From: Actinomycetota bacterium | GTDB lineage: Bacteria > Actinomycetota > Aquicultoria > UBA3085 > Oleimmundimicrobiaceae | Direction of reading: 5' to 3' | Length of the DNA stretch: 37,472 nt | Assembly: GCA_030017835.1 (NCBI GenBank) | Contig: JASEGU010000013.1 | Location: 1-37,472 of the forward strand | Shown here: piece by piece, positions 9,638-18,417 of the stretch | Position numbering within the stretch: position 1 is the stretch's first letter | How the letters are laid out: the number at the start of each line of letters is the position of its first letter | The notes under the pieces: model-generated | What the model was told of the DNA's origin: nothing | What the model saw: the letters and a program-made list of their open reading frames with translations, nothing else | Databases searched by the model: none | Made by a program: the position numbers and the translations under genes

Positions 9638-10010
9638 TTGACCTCCAGAGACCGTGAACGTTGCAGTACTCTCTCATCTCAAAGTCATCGCCCATCACGC
9701 AAAAATCTGCCTCCGGTTTGCCCGTCGGGTTCAGTTTTTTCCTGAAGGTTCCCCCATCGGTTATGACTTCAATCCATTCGATGTGATGCTCCATCCCCAT
9801 CGGATGCGGGGTCGCCCCGACCTTAACTTTGACCCCTGAGGCGCTCTTTTCGGCCACCGGAAGATGCTTCTCAAAGCCGACATCTTCGGTCTTCTCGGTC
9901 AAAAGGATCATCGGCTCGCCGCAGCAGACGAGCTCGCCCACCCCGGTATGGAGGACCGAGGCGATGTTTCCGCAAATCTCACACTTGTAGATCTGGCCTA
10001 GCTTCGTCAT
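9630..10010 (-). CDS. dfx: desulfoferrodoxin (class II superoxide reductase)
   Basis: The enzyme reduces superoxide to hydrogen peroxide without making oxygen, a detoxification route of anaerobes. At 126 residues it has both domains. The N-terminal desulforedoxin FeCys4 site is formed by C10, C13, C29 and C30. The catalytic Fe(His4Cys) centre is formed by H49, H69, H75, C116 and H119, with E47-K48 next to the first histidine as in active enzymes. The ATG has AAGGAG 8 bases upstream. It follows rubrerythrin by 21 bases, so electron transfer and peroxide removal are encoded together. All expected ligands are present. Confidence 0.96.
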   Translation of the reverse strand: MTKLGQIYKCEICGNIASVLHTGVGELVCCGEPMILLTEKTEDVGFEKHLPVAEKSASGVKVKVGATPHPMGMEHHIEWIEVITDGGTFRKKLNPTGKPEADFCVMGDDFEMREYCNVHGLWRSKP

Positions 10011-10031
10011 ACAATCATCTCCTTTGAATGA

Positions 10032-10616
10032 TTAGTATTCCTCGCACCTGACCTGATAGAAGGCTCTTGGATGGTCGCAGGAAGGACATTTTTCGGGCGG
10101 TTCGGCCCCAATATGCGGATAGCCGCATTCGCGGCAGAACCACTCGACGGGAGCCGCTTTCTTGAAGACGGTTTCCCCCTCCACCTGCTTTAAAAGTCTC
10201 TTGAACCTATCCTCGTGATGACTCTCGGCCTTGCCGATTGCCCTCAAGCGATTGGCGATATCGTTTAAACCTTCCAAGTCACCCAAGTCGGCAAATTCAG
10301 GATACATTTCGGTATATTCGTAATTCTCACCGGCTATGGTGGCTCTTAGGTTTTCGGCCGTAGTCCCAAAGATGGTCGGAGCGGCCGAACCCACGGCAAT
10401 CTCATCCAGATTCTCGCTTGATTTGGCTTTCAGCTCGCCTATCAGCCTAAAGAGCCATTTGGCATGCTGCTTCTCATTGTCGGCTGTGATCGTAAAGACC
10501 TCAGCTATCTGCTCAAAGCCCTCATCCTTGGCAACTTTGGCATAGAAGGTGTAGCGATTCCTAGCCTGGCTCTCGCCGATAAAAGCCTTGCAGAGATTCT
10601 TAATCGTCTCTTGCAT
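10032..10616 (-). CDS. rbr: rubrerythrin
   Basis: This is a non-haem di-iron peroxidase of anaerobes. The N-terminal four-helix domain (about 1-140) carries GESQARNRY, the DNEKQHAKW ExxH motif, and later ENYEYTEMYPEF and ESHHEDRF ligands. The C-terminal rubredoxin-like domain has the CREC and CPSC pairs. ATG 10616 gives 194 residues and has AAAGGGG upstream; the longer frame from a TTG 18 bases upstream would contain that ribosome site within its own codons, so I reject it. Paired with desulfoferrodoxin downstream it forms a superoxide/peroxide pathway. A TTGACG at 10667-10672 could be its -35 element, but I see no convincing -10 at correct spacing. Confidence 0.95.
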   Translation of the reverse strand: MQETIKNLCKAFIGESQARNRYTFYAKVAKDEGFEQIAEVFTITADNEKQHAKWLFRLIGELKAKSSENLDEIAVGSAAPTIFGTTAENLRATIAGENYEYTEMYPEFADLGDLEGLNDIANRLRAIGKAESHHEDRFKRLLKQVEGETVFKKAAPVEWFCRECGYPHIGAEPPEKCPSCDHPRAFYQVRCEEY

Positions 10617-10697
10617 CAAACCATCCCCTTTCAATTTTTTGGTTATCTTTAAATTTTACCACCCATCGTCAAACGTAAAGATCGGCCAAATGAGTTA

Positions 10698-10850
10698 TCA
10701 TTCGATTGAATCGGCCACTCTGCTCCGTAACTCAATCAAGTTTATTTCGGGAGGCGCAAAGAATCTGAGCGGCGGGGTTATCGTCCCCACCCCGAAAAAG
10801 AAGGTGGCGCTGAGGATAAACAAAAAGAGGACCCGGGAGGCCACGGTCAA
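10698..10850 (-). CDS. small single-span membrane protein, unknown, coupled to pheT
   Basis: I do not recognise this product. A 50-codon frame starts at TTG 10850, overlapping the pheT stop (TTGA), or at GTG 10844, and ends at TGA 10698. Residues 4-24 form one uninterrupted hydrophobic segment ([20 protein letters not shown]), followed by a proline-rich [13 protein letters not shown] and a charged tail ending RSRVADSIE. The membrane-like composition and coupling to pheT support a real gene. The absence of a good ribosome site and the small size count against it. The opposite-strand frame over the same bases is Lys/Arg-rich and looks like a shadow. Confidence 0.45.
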   Translation of the reverse strand: MTVASRVLFLFILSATFFFGVGTITPPLRFFAPPEINLIELRSRVADSIE

Positions 10851-13249
10851 GACTGCCTGATCTCGGCCGAAAGCTTCTCTTTAAGTTGCGATACTATCGC
10901 CTCGATGGCCTTGGCCGCTTCATCGTCGGTCAGTGTCCTCTCCATGGATTGGAAGAGAAGACTGTAAGCCAGGCTCTTTCTGCCAGCACCCAACTCCTCG
11001 CCCCTGTAAAGATCGAATAGCCTTGCGTCCTTCAAGAGCTTTCCCCCGCTTTTTAGTATCACCTCAATCACCTCTTGGTGGGTGACGAGGTCACCCACCA
11101 GCATCGAGATGTCGAGATTGATGCCGGGAAAACGGGGAATATCCTCAAATTTCTTTACTGAATCGACCCCTTGGATCAAGCTATCAACAGAGAGTTCGAA
11201 TATGGCAACGTTTGGACCGAGCTCATAGGCCGCGGCCACTTTAGGGTGAACCTTCCCGAGGATGCCCGCGCTCCTACTTTTGATGAAGAGTTCGGCCGCC
11301 ATGGATGGATGAAGGCTCAGATGATCGACCCTTTTAAATTGATACTCCCTTATGTGAAGATCTAAGAGGAGCTTTTCTATAACCCCTTTGATGTCGTAAA
11401 AATCTATATCGATCGCCTTTGAATACCAATGGTCTTGGCCACTCGCCCCGGCCAAGGCGGCCGAGACCATCAGACTCTCCTTGGGCAACTCCTCCCCCTC
11501 TTGCTCCTTGAATACCCGGGCCATCTCAAATATCTTGACGTTATCGTTTTTGCGGTTTAGGTTCCACTTGACCGTTTCAAGGAGGCTTGGGATGAGGGTG
11601 GTACGAAGGACCGCTTGCTCCTCACCTAGGGGGTTTTTTAGCCACATTGCCCCCTCATAGTCAGAAGCTCCCTCAAGACCTGCGCCACGCAAATAATCCG
11701 GCGAGACGAAGGTATAACTCATCGTCTCAAAGAGCCCAGCCGATATGAGCGAGCCCGCGATCATTTTCTTGATCTTTTGGGCCAAGGTCAGCCCGCCGAC
11801 AGCCTCGCCCCTCGGCAAGGTCGACTCTATCTTGTTGTAGCCGTGGGTCCGGGCTATCTCTTCAATCAGATCTATCTCGCGGGTGAGATCAGGCCTAAAT
11901 GTCGGTGCGGCGACTTTAATCTCGCCGCCCATGGCAACCTCGGCCGCGATCTCGAGCGAGGTCAGGATATCGATCAGATTATCGATAGCAAGGTTGGTGC
12001 CCAGGATCTGGTTGACCCTGTTGACCCTAAGGTTCAATTCTTTGGGTTCAATCTTTTTGGGATAGACGTCTATCCTACCCTTGAGCACCTCTCCTCCAGC
12101 CACCAATTTTATTAGCTCGGCCGCTCTGTCGCAGGCCCATGGCGCCCCATTTGGATCGCTGCCCCGCTCAAAACGCAAAGATGATTCCGAGATCAGGCCG
12201 AGGTCCCTTGAGGTCCGGCTGATATTTGCGGCGTTGAAATGAGCCGACTCCAAAAGGATCGCCCTTGTCTCACTTGAGACCTCGCTATCAGAGCCGCCCA
12301 TAACCCCGGCAAGAGCAATCGGCCCCGACGGATCGGTTATGGCAAGTATGGTAGAGTTCAAGCTTCTCTCAACATCGTCCAGGGTGGTGATGGTCTCGTT
12401 ATCTCTGGCTCTTCTGACTATGATCTTACCATCCTTGATCTTGGCCAGGTCGAAGGCATGGAGGGGCTGGCCCATCTCCAGCATTACATAGTTGGTCACA
12501 TCGACCACGTTGCTTATCGGCCGGATACCGGCCGCTTTTAGCCTTCTTTGCATCCAGTCGGGAGAGGGGGCAATCTTCACCCCATCGATCACCCTGGCCA
12601 CATACCTTGGACAGAGATCCGGGTCATCTATCTCAACCTCGGCCCGAGCCGAAACCTCTTGACCCTCGTCTTTGAGACCGATGGACGGTTTTTTGAGCTC
12701 CTTGCCCGTCAGGGCAGAGACCTCCCTTGCGATGCCGATCATGCTCAAGCAATCGGGGCGATTTGGGGTTATTTCCAGCTCCAAGATGGTATCATCTAGA
12801 CCGAGCGCCTCGCCCAAACTTCTTCCAAGCCCGACCTCACTATCGATGATCATGATGCCGCTTGCATCCTCACCAAGACCGAGCTCGACGGCCGAGCAGA
12901 TCATACCCTCCGACTCGACTCCCCTTATCTTGGCCTTCTTGAGCTTCTCGCCTTTGAGGATGGCCTGGGCCTTGGCCACCGCCACCCGATCGCCCTCCTT
13001 CATGTTCTTGGCTCCGCAGACGATTGATAGGTCTTGATCGCCTACGTCCACGGAGACTAACACCAGGCTGTCGGCATTGGGATGGGGCTCGATCTTTGAA
13101 ATCTTGCCCACCACAACGCCTTCAAAATCACCGCCGATCCTTCCCACCGATTCTACGGCCGTGCCGCTTAAATCGAGCTTCTCCTTGAGCTCACCTGGGC
13201 TAATATCGAGATCGACGTAGTCTTTTAACCAATCTATTGAAACCTTCAT
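10847..13249 (-). CDS. pheT: phenylalanyl-tRNA synthetase beta subunit
   Basis: PheT pairs with PheS in the (alpha-beta)2 enzyme that charges tRNA-Phe. The 800-residue length is typical of bacteria. It has an EMAP-like tRNA-binding domain (about 40-150), the B3/B4 editing domain (about 200-370, with the [10 protein letters not shown]-like region written here as PRYVARVI), the B5 domain (about 395-470), a core-like domain, and a C-terminal FDX-ACB domain (about 700-795, [12 protein letters not shown]...). The ATG has GGAGG 7 bases upstream. It starts 16 bases after pheS stops and is under the same T-box. A small ORF overlaps its stop. Confidence 0.97.
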   Translation of the reverse strand: MKVSIDWLKDYVDLDISPGELKEKLDLSGTAVESVGRIGGDFEGVVVGKISKIEPHPNADSLVLVSVDVGDQDLSIVCGAKNMKEGDRVAVAKAQAILKGEKLKKAKIRGVESEGMICSAVELGLGEDASGIMIIDSEVGLGRSLGEALGLDDTILELEITPNRPDCLSMIGIAREVSALTGKELKKPSIGLKDEGQEVSARAEVEIDDPDLCPRYVARVIDGVKIAPSPDWMQRRLKAAGIRPISNVVDVTNYVMLEMGQPLHAFDLAKIKDGKIIVRRARDNETITTLDDVERSLNSTILAITDPSGPIALAGVMGGSDSEVSSETRAILLESAHFNAANISRTSRDLGLISESSLRFERGSDPNGAPWACDRAAELIKLVAGGEVLKGRIDVYPKKIEPKELNLRVNRVNQILGTNLAIDNLIDILTSLEIAAEVAMGGEIKVAAPTFRPDLTREIDLIEEIARTHGYNKIESTLPRGEAVGGLTLAQKIKKMIAGSLISAGLFETMSYTFVSPDYLRGAGLEGASDYEGAMWLKNPLGEEQAVLRTTLIPSLLETVKWNLNRKNDNVKIFEMARVFKEQEGEELPKESLMVSAALAGASGQDHWYSKAIDIDFYDIKGVIEKLLLDLHIREYQFKRVDHLSLHPSMAAELFIKSRSAGILGKVHPKVAAAYELGPNVAIFELSVDSLIQGVDSVKKFEDIPRFPGINLDISMLVGDLVTHQEVIEVILKSGGKLLKDARLFDLYRGEELGAGRKSLAYSLLFQSMERTLTDDEAAKAIEAIVSQLKEKLSAEIRQS

Positions 13250-13265
13250 TGCTTGTCCTCCAGGA

Positions 13266-14294
13266 TCAAAATTGTCTTAAAAATCTCAGATCGTTCTCGA
13301 AGAAGAGCCTTATGTCGCTGACGCCATATTTGAGCATGGCTATCCTCTCGACTCCCATACCGAAGGCAAATCCGCTCAACTCCTCGGGATCGTAGCCGAC
13401 TTCACTAAGGACCTTTGGATCGACCATGCCGGATCCAAGGATCTCCAGCCAACCGCTGCCAGAGCAGACCCTGCAACCTGAGCCCTTGCAGATTATGCAG
13501 GCCACATCGACTTCGGCGCTCGGCTCGGTGAAGGGAAAGAAGTGGGGGCGAAGCCTTACCCGGGCGGAGTCGGAGAATAACTTCTTGGCGACCACCTCCA
13601 AGGTGCCCTTAAGGTCACCAAAGGTAATATTTTTGTCGACCGCCAAACCCTCGACCTGATGGAACATGGGGGAATGACTGGGATCGGACACGTCACGCCG
13701 ATAGACGCGGCCGTGCGATATCATGTAGAGGGGAGGCTTCCTCTTCTTCATCGTCCTAATCTGAACCGGCGATGTATGGGTTCGAAGCAAGGCCCCCTTT
13801 TTCTCCATGTAAAGGGTGTCCATGAGCGATCTGGCCGGATGATCAACCGGAGTATTTAAGGCATCGAAGTTATAATAATCCGTCTCGACTTCCGGTCCCT
13901 CTGCAATGAAGTAGCCAAGGCCGATGAATATTTCGCTTATTTCATCGATGACCTGGCTTATCAAATGGGCTCTACCGGAAGGCAGAAGGCGGCCAGGCAG
14001 GCTGATGTCTATCGCCTCATCCTCCATGCGCCTATTGAGATCTTCCGCCTCGAGCTGAGTCCTCCTTGATGAGATGGATGACTCGAAGAGTTCCTTTATC
14101 TCATTGGTGACCTTGCCAAATTTTGGCCGCTCAAGCGGATCAAGCGAGCCAAGCGTCTTTATCGCCTCGGTCAACTCGCCCTTCTTGCCCAGAAGGGCGA
14201 CCCTTGCCGCCTCCAAGCTCTTAAGCGAGTCCGAAGAGTTGATCGCCTCAAGGCCTTGCTTCTTTATCCTCTCAAGTTCATCAAATATCGACAT
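13266..14294 (-). CDS. pheS: phenylalanyl-tRNA synthetase alpha subunit
   Basis: This is the catalytic subunit for Phe-tRNA formation. It has 342 residues, the usual length, with an N-terminal coiled coil (about 1-90) and a class II core. The [11 protein letters not shown] and [10 protein letters not shown] segments contain the ATP and Phe site residues. CxxCxGSGCxxCSGSGW is the bacterial PheS cysteine-rich loop. Motif 3 is [14 protein letters not shown] near the C-terminus. The ATG has GAGGGGG upstream. It is the first gene behind the T-box, at the 3' end of the infC-rpmI-rplT run. Confidence 0.97.
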   Translation of the reverse strand: MSIFDELERIKKQGLEAINSSDSLKSLEAARVALLGKKGELTEAIKTLGSLDPLERPKFGKVTNEIKELFESSISSRRTQLEAEDLNRRMEDEAIDISLPGRLLPSGRAHLISQVIDEISEIFIGLGYFIAEGPEVETDYYNFDALNTPVDHPARSLMDTLYMEKKGALLRTHTSPVQIRTMKKRKPPLYMISHGRVYRRDVSDPSHSPMFHQVEGLAVDKNITFGDLKGTLEVVAKKLFSDSARVRLRPHFFPFTEPSAEVDVACIICKGSGCRVCSGSGWLEILGSGMVDPKVLSEVGYDPEELSGFAFGMGVERIAMLKYGVSDIRLFFENDLRFLRQF

Positions 14295-14328
14295 CGAAAC
14301 CCCCTCTAGAGACTTAAAAACATTTTAG

Positions 14329-14364
14329 CCAAAAAAATAAACCCCGTCCAAAAAAGGGACGAGG
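14329..14364 (-). terminator. T-box controlled terminator before pheS
   Basis: In minus-strand RNA CCTCGTCC and GGACGGGG (14357-14364 with 14342-14349, one G-U) form an 8-bp stem with a U-rich loop, followed by a U-rich tract (14329-14340). It is the terminator expected immediately after a T-box sequence. Confidence 0.85.
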
Positions 14365-14600
14365 TTTTTAACCCGCGGTACCACCCTGCTTCCCCAAGAT
14401 TTACTTGGGACGCTTTCATCTTTTAACGCCGGATTATCCGCGTTGAGCCCTAGTTGCGACGCCTCGCTTTCGGACTCACAGCTCAAGAGCGAAACCTTGG
14501 CCGGCTTAACCTTTGGACCGCTTTCAGCTTGAGCGCTCCTCTCTGTGTTGGTCTATACCGACCGGCTCTCCGTCAAAGCTTTTGAGATATTCGGTTTTTT
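14341..14600 (-). promoter_or_regulatory. T-box riboswitch, Phe type, controlling pheST
   Basis: The hallmark AGGGTGGTACCGCG is present on the minus strand at 14374-14387 and is followed by a terminator. Upstream I can fold a Stem I with base CTCAA...TTGAG, an AGAGAG-type bulge and an apical CAAGCTGAA loop containing GCUG, matching the GNUG motif. On its 3' side near the base lies TTC (14491-14493), a Phe codon followed by a purine, which fits the specifier. Uncharged tRNA-Phe would pair with it and with the T-box, preventing termination and raising pheST expression. The leader begins right after the rplT stop, so it acts on transcripts arriving from infC-rpmI-rplT. Stem I details are my hand fold. 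Confidence 0.92.
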
Positions 14601-14608
14601 AAGAGACC

Positions 14609-14968
14609 TTAAGCCCCGAGCTTCTCCTTGGCCAAAGTTGCGGCCTTGGCAAAGCTCTCGGGATCGTTTACGGCCATATCGGATAGGACCTTTCTGTCTA
14701 TCTCGATATTGGCAAGTTTTAGACCATTCATCAGACGGCTGTAGGATATGCCGTTTTGACGCGCGGCCGCGTTTATCCTGGTTATCCAGAGCTTTCTAAA
14801 GTCTCTCTTTTTGTTTCTGCGATCCCTGTATGAGTAGGAGAGAGAATGCATGAGCTGCTCCTTGGCGGCCCGGTAGGAGCGGGATTTGGCTCCATAGTAA
14901 CCCCTGGCCAGCTTCAAGAGCTTTCTTCTCTTCTTCCTTGCATTAACTCCTCGTTTTACCCGCGACAT
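14609..14968 (-). CDS. rplT: 50S ribosomal protein L20
   Basis: L20 binds 23S rRNA early in large subunit assembly. The 119-residue basic protein begins [16 protein letters not shown] and contains the [17 protein letters not shown] and [10 protein letters not shown] segments typical of the family. The ATG is 7 bases after AGGGGG. It follows rpmI by 26 bases. L20 is a known repressor of its own operon in several bacteria, and the structured leader before infC could be such a target. Confidence 0.97.
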   Translation of the reverse strand: MSRVKRGVNARKKRRKLLKLARGYYGAKSRSYRAAKEQLMHSLSYSYRDRRNKKRDFRKLWITRINAAARQNGISYSRLMNGLKLANIEIDRKVLSDMAVNDPESFAKAATLAKEKLGA

Positions 14969-14994
14969 ATAAAAACCCCCTAATTAACTTCGTA

Positions 14995-15183
14995 TTAGAT
15001 CATTTTTTTGATTCTTTTTTCGTCCGCCTCTGAGACGAGTGCGGATTTGGCAAGATTCATCTTTCTCTTGGGAGACTTTTTCTCCAAGATGTGGCTCTTG
15101 CCATTGCGCATCCGAACTATCTTGCCCGATCCAGTAAGCCTGAATCTTTTGGCTGCGCCCTTGTGAGTTTTTATCTTTGGCAT
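14995..15183 (-). CDS. rpmI: 50S ribosomal protein L35
   Basis: A 62-residue, highly basic protein beginning [15 protein letters not shown] with the LTGSGKIVR segment typical of L35. Its ATG directly abuts the infC TAG, so translation is probably coupled to infC. The AAAGGGG ribosome site lies inside the end of infC. Confidence 0.96.
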   Translation of the reverse strand: MPKIKTHKGAAKRFRLTGSGKIVRMRNGKSHILEKKSPKRKMNLAKSALVSEADEKRIKKMI

Positions 15184-15738
15184 CTATTCAGCATCCCCTT
15201 TCTTTACGGATGGATCATTGCTTTTGGGCTTATTTATCGGTGAAAATACCATAACCATATTTCTGCCATCCAATTTTGGAGCCGATTCCACCACGGCAAG
15301 TGTCTCTAAATCCTCGGCCAACCTCTTTAAGATCGCCGTGCCGATATCAGTGTGGGCCATCTCGCGGCCCCTGAACATCACCGTAACTTTGACCTTGTCT
15401 CCGTGATTTAAGAACCTTTCAACGTGCTTCTTTTTGGTCTCATAATCATGCTTATCTATCTTGGGCCGAAACTTGATCTCTTTGACAACCGTTATGGTCT
15501 GGTGCTTCTTGGCTTTTTTGGCCTTCTGCTCTTGCTCATATTTATACTTTCCATAATCCATTATCCGACAGACCGGAGGAGCCGCCTGAGGAGCCACCTC
15601 GACCAGATCCAAGCCCTTCTCCTCAGCTATGGCCAGCGCCTCGCGCATGGGCTTTATGCCGAGCTGTTCGCCGTCATCTGAGATCAGTCTGACCTCTTGG
15701 GCACGTATTCTAGAGTTGATACGAACGTCTGTGTTTAT
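15184..15738 (-). CDS. infC: translation initiation factor IF-3, AUA start
   Basis: IF-3 keeps 30S subunits free and checks the start codon-anticodon pair. The first ATG in frame (15648) is inside the conserved N-domain, at the MREALAIAEEKGLDLVEVAP motif. The frame continues upstream through INSRIRAQEVRLISDDGEQL, which is conserved IF-3 sequence, and meets a TAA at 15739-15741. The only initiation candidate at correct distance from the GGGGGGTG ribosome site is the ATA at 15736-15738, giving 184 residues. Rare start codons (AUU, AUC, AUA) are known for infC and allow IF-3 to repress itself. CRIMDYGKYKYEQ and the C-domain (REMAHTDIG..IL) are present. Confidence 0.93.
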   Translation of the reverse strand: MNTDVRINSRIRAQEVRLISDDGEQLGIKPMREALAIAEEKGLDLVEVAPQAAPPVCRIMDYGKYKYEQEQKAKKAKKHQTITVVKEIKFRPKIDKHDYETKKKHVERFLNHGDKVKVTVMFRGREMAHTDIGTAILKRLAEDLETLAVVESAPKLDGRNMVMVFSPINKPKSNDPSVKKGDAE

Positions 15739-15775
15739 TTATTTTCACCCCCCAGGGTATCAATGGTCCCCTCAC

Positions 15776-15901
15776 AAAAAAAGGGTGGCCGAAAGCCACC
15801 CGATAAATCCAAAAGATACTTTTAGTGACCTCTGGGCTGCCTATGCGCCGTAAGGTGAGAAGCGGTGGCTTCTACTTTCAATATTTCATATACAATTTTA
15901 A
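15776..15901 (-). promoter_or_regulatory. infC leader with competing hairpin and terminator (possible L20/IF-3 type attenuator)
   Basis: In minus-strand RNA a perfect hairpin AGAAGC-CACC-GCTTCT (15858-15873) precedes a 7-bp terminator stem GGGTGGC/GCCACCC (15783-15789 with 15795-15801) and a run of seven U (15776-15782). GAAGCCACC of the first hairpin can also pair, with one G-U, with GGTGGCTTT of the terminator, so the two states exclude each other. This fits attenuation of infC-rpmI-rplT, as known for L20 leaders. Which ligand sets the switch is not visible. The terminator could also serve transcripts coming from thrS. Confidence 0.7.
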
Positions 15902-15908
15902 GAAGGAA

Positions 15909-15937
15909 AGTATAACCTTATGTGGCTGGCATGTCCA
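15909..15937 (-). promoter_or_regulatory. sigma-A-type promoter of infC operon
   Basis: On the minus strand TGGACA (15932-15937) and TATACT (15909-15914) are 17 bases apart, just past the thrS stop. Start of transcription would fall near 15902, giving a leader of about 165 bases before infC. Confidence 0.7.
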
Positions 15938-15945
15938 GTCAGACT

Positions 15946-17865
15946 TTAGGATTTAGTATCGACCTCTTCTTTGAGCTTCTTGATAAAGCCCTCAAGCTCC
16001 AGACCTCTCTCCTCTTTGCCGTCTCGGCTTCGCACAGATAAAGTCCTGGCCTCCACCTCGTTATCGCCGACAATCACCATGTAGGGCATCTTTTTCAGCT
16101 GAGCGTCCCTTATCTTCTTATTTACCGACTCGCCCCTCTGATCCACTTCCACCCTAAGCCCCAGGCTCCTAAGCCCATCTGCCACCTCAAAGGCGTAATC
16201 GTTATGGCGGTCGGCGATCGGAAGGATGACCGCTTGAATCGGAGCTAGCCAAAGGGGAAAGGCCCCCACGTAGTGCTCGATCAAACAGCCCATGAAGCGC
16301 TCGAGTGAGCCAAGGAGCGCCCGGTGAATCATTATCGGACGGTGCTCGGTATTATCGCCGCCCATGTAGGTCAGGTCAAAGCGCTCGGGATTGTTGAAAT
16401 CGACTTGGATGGTCGAGCACTGCCAGGCCCTCCCCAGAGCATCCTTTATCTTGATATCGATCTTGGGACCGTAGAAGACGCCTTCGCCCGGATCGATCTC
16501 ATAGCTTAAGGAGGTCCGATCAAGGGCCTTCTTTAGGGCCTCGGTCGCAAGCTCCCAATGCTCAATATCGCCGACGTATTTTTCCGGGCGCGTCGAAACG
16601 TAGATATCATATTCGGCAAAACCAAAGGTCTTTAGCATAAAGGTCACGATATCCAATATTTTTATTATCTCATCTTCGATTTGGCTTTCCCGGCAAAAGA
16701 TGTGGGCGTCATCCTGGGTAAAACCCCTCACCCGAAGCAGGCCGTGCAAAACGCCGGAGCGCTCGAAGCGATAGACGGTGCCGAGCTCGGCCCAGCGCAA
16801 GGGAAGCTCGCGGTAGCTCCTGGTTTTAGATTTGAAGATCAGAAGATGGGCCGGGCAGTTCATCGGCTTGATGACGTACTCTTGCCCCTCCACATCCATT
16901 GGAGAGTACATATTGTCACGATAAAAATCCCAATGACCACTCGTCTTCCAGAGATCTACCTTGGCGATGTGGGGGGTCATGACCAGCTCATAACCCCTAT
17001 TCAAATGCTCGTCTCGCCAGAAGTCCTCGACGATCTTCCTGATGAGAGCCCCTTTGGGATGCCAGAGAACCAGGCCCGCTCCAAAATCGTCATCCATGCT
17101 GAAGAGGTCGAGTTCTTTGCCGAGCTTGCGATGGTCCCGCTTTAAGGCCTCTTCTTGAAGCTCAAGGAATCTCTTCAAGTCCTTGGGATCGTTGAAGGCC
17201 GTCCCATAGATCCTCTTGAGCATCGGCCGCCTCTCATCGCCCCGCCAGTAGGCTCCCGCCAAACTTAAGAGCTTTAACGCTTTCAATCTACCGCTCGAAG
17301 GGATATGGGGACCGCGGCAGAGATCGGTGAAACCGCCGCTCTTATAGACCTTGATCTCATCTTCCTCGATATCCTCGATCAACTCGACCTTATAATCCTG
17401 GCCGAGCGATTTGAATAGCTTTATCGCCTCTTCTTTGCCCATGACTTCTGAGGTGAAGGTTTCATCCCTGGCTATGATCTCCTCTATCTTGGCATAGGTC
17501 CGCTCCAGATCGTCCGGACCAATCGGCTGGCTCACCTCAAAATCATAGTAGAATCCGCCCTCGATGGCCGGACCTATGCCAAATTTGGCGCCCGGATAGA
17601 GCTCGCTTATGGCCGCGGCCATGATATGAGAGGCGCTATGGCGGTAAATTTCGGGCCCCTCGATTGAAGCGAAGGTTATTATCTCAAGAGATGAATCATT
17701 GGTAAGGGAAGTGCTTAAATCGACGAGCGCGCCATCGACCTTGGCGGCCAAAGCGTCCTTGGCAAGTTTTGGACCGATTAAGGAGGCAACCTCCAAAGGG
17801 GTTGCGCCCGCCTCAGCCTTGCGCACCGAGCCATCAGGAAGGGTTAGGTTGATCTCACCGGCCAT
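15946..17865 (-). CDS. thrS: threonyl-tRNA synthetase
   Basis: ThrS charges tRNA-Thr. Its 639 residues include every bacterial domain: a TGS domain (about 1-62), a second additional domain with the HSASH editing motif near residue 76, the class II core (about 240-530), and an anticodon-binding domain (about 535-635). In the core, MNCPAH, TQDDAHIF and the HRALLGSLERF motif 3 carry the zinc ligands and ATP site. The ATG has GGAGG 6 bases upstream. It is followed by the separately promoted infC operon and preceded by three tRNA genes. No T-box is present. Confidence 0.97.
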   Translation of the reverse strand: MAGEINLTLPDGSVRKAEAGATPLEVASLIGPKLAKDALAAKVDGALVDLSTSLTNDSSLEIITFASIEGPEIYRHSASHIMAAAISELYPGAKFGIGPAIEGGFYYDFEVSQPIGPDDLERTYAKIEEIIARDETFTSEVMGKEEAIKLFKSLGQDYKVELIEDIEEDEIKVYKSGGFTDLCRGPHIPSSGRLKALKLLSLAGAYWRGDERRPMLKRIYGTAFNDPKDLKRFLELQEEALKRDHRKLGKELDLFSMDDDFGAGLVLWHPKGALIRKIVEDFWRDEHLNRGYELVMTPHIAKVDLWKTSGHWDFYRDNMYSPMDVEGQEYVIKPMNCPAHLLIFKSKTRSYRELPLRWAELGTVYRFERSGVLHGLLRVRGFTQDDAHIFCRESQIEDEIIKILDIVTFMLKTFGFAEYDIYVSTRPEKYVGDIEHWELATEALKKALDRTSLSYEIDPGEGVFYGPKIDIKIKDALGRAWQCSTIQVDFNNPERFDLTYMGGDNTEHRPIMIHRALLGSLERFMGCLIEHYVGAFPLWLAPIQAVILPIADRHNDYAFEVADGLRSLGLRVEVDQRGESVNKKIRDAQLKKMPYMVIVGDNEVEARTLSVRSRDGKEERGLELEGFIKKLKEEVDTKS

Positions 17866-17894
17866 CTAAAACCTCCAAGGAATGAATAGAAAAG

Positions 17895-17900
17895 ATTATA
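17895..17900 (-). promoter_or_regulatory. extended -10 promoter element before thrS
   Basis: A perfect TATAAT preceded by TGC lies about 30 bases before the thrS ATG on the minus strand. The corresponding -35 region (CTTACC) is poor, so an extended -10 promoter is the best reading. Read-through from the tRNA genes is also possible. Confidence 0.5.
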
Positions 17901-17938
17901 GCATAGAGGTAGAGTGAGGTAAGAGATCTGAAGAAAAG

Positions 17939-18013
17939 TGGTGGGCGCTACTGGATTCGAACCAGTGACCCCTTCCGCGTCAGGGAAGTACTCTCCCGCT
18001 GAGCTAAGCGCCC
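17939..18013 (-). tRNA. tRNA-Val (GAC)
   Basis: A 75-base cloverleaf with acceptor GGGCGCT/AGCGCCC, anticodon stem CTTCC/GGAAG with loop CTGACGC (anticodon GAC), T-loop GGTTCGAATCC, discriminator A and encoded CCA. Confidence 0.97.
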
Positions 18014-18068
18014 ACTTGAGTGAAGCCCAAAAACTAAAGGATAGACTATCTGTAGAATCTAAATAACT

Positions 18069-18143
<75 letters not shown>

Positions 18144-18235
18144 AGATGGAAATCTTGGCCCTCCGCCCTATAAACTAATGGCCAATGGCCTTTCTCTGGA
18201 CAATACTTCAAACACCATCGACCATGAACTTGTTC

Positions 18236-18310
18236 TGGAGCGGAAGACGGGATTTGAACCCGCGACCCTCACCTTGGCAAGGTGATGCTCTACCACTGAG
18301 CCACTTCCGC
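18236..18310 (-). tRNA. tRNA-Gly (GCC)
   Basis: Acceptor GCGGAAG/CTTCCGC, anticodon stem TCACC/GGTGA with loop TTGCCAA (anticodon GCC), T-loop GGTTCAAATCC, discriminator U and encoded CCA. It is first of three tandem tRNA genes. Confidence 0.97.
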
Positions 18311-18326
18311 TTATTTTACAGAAGGT

Positions 18327-18355
18327 ATTCTAGCATCTAGGTTTGGATAGTGCAA
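18327..18355 (-). promoter_or_regulatory. sigma-A-type promoter of the Gly-Cys-Val tRNA cluster
   Basis: On the minus strand TTGCAC (18350-18355) and TAGAAT (18327-18332) are 17 bases apart, placing the start of transcription about 10 bases before tRNA-Gly. Confidence 0.7.
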
Positions 18356-18417
18356 TAATTCGATTGATACCAAACCGCTTGCATGCCCGGTCCAAAAGGG
18401 ATGCGCAATCGGTAAGC

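Noticed and set aside
10588-10860. 90-codon plus-strand frame spanning the rubrerythrin-pheT gap
   Set aside because: It covers the start of rubrerythrin and the end of pheT antisense. The minus-strand frame in the same place has a coherent membrane segment, so I prefer that one.
17866-17938. T-box or other leader control of thrS
   Set aside because: Only about 25-30 bases lie between the probable start of transcription and the ATG, and no T-box motif is present.
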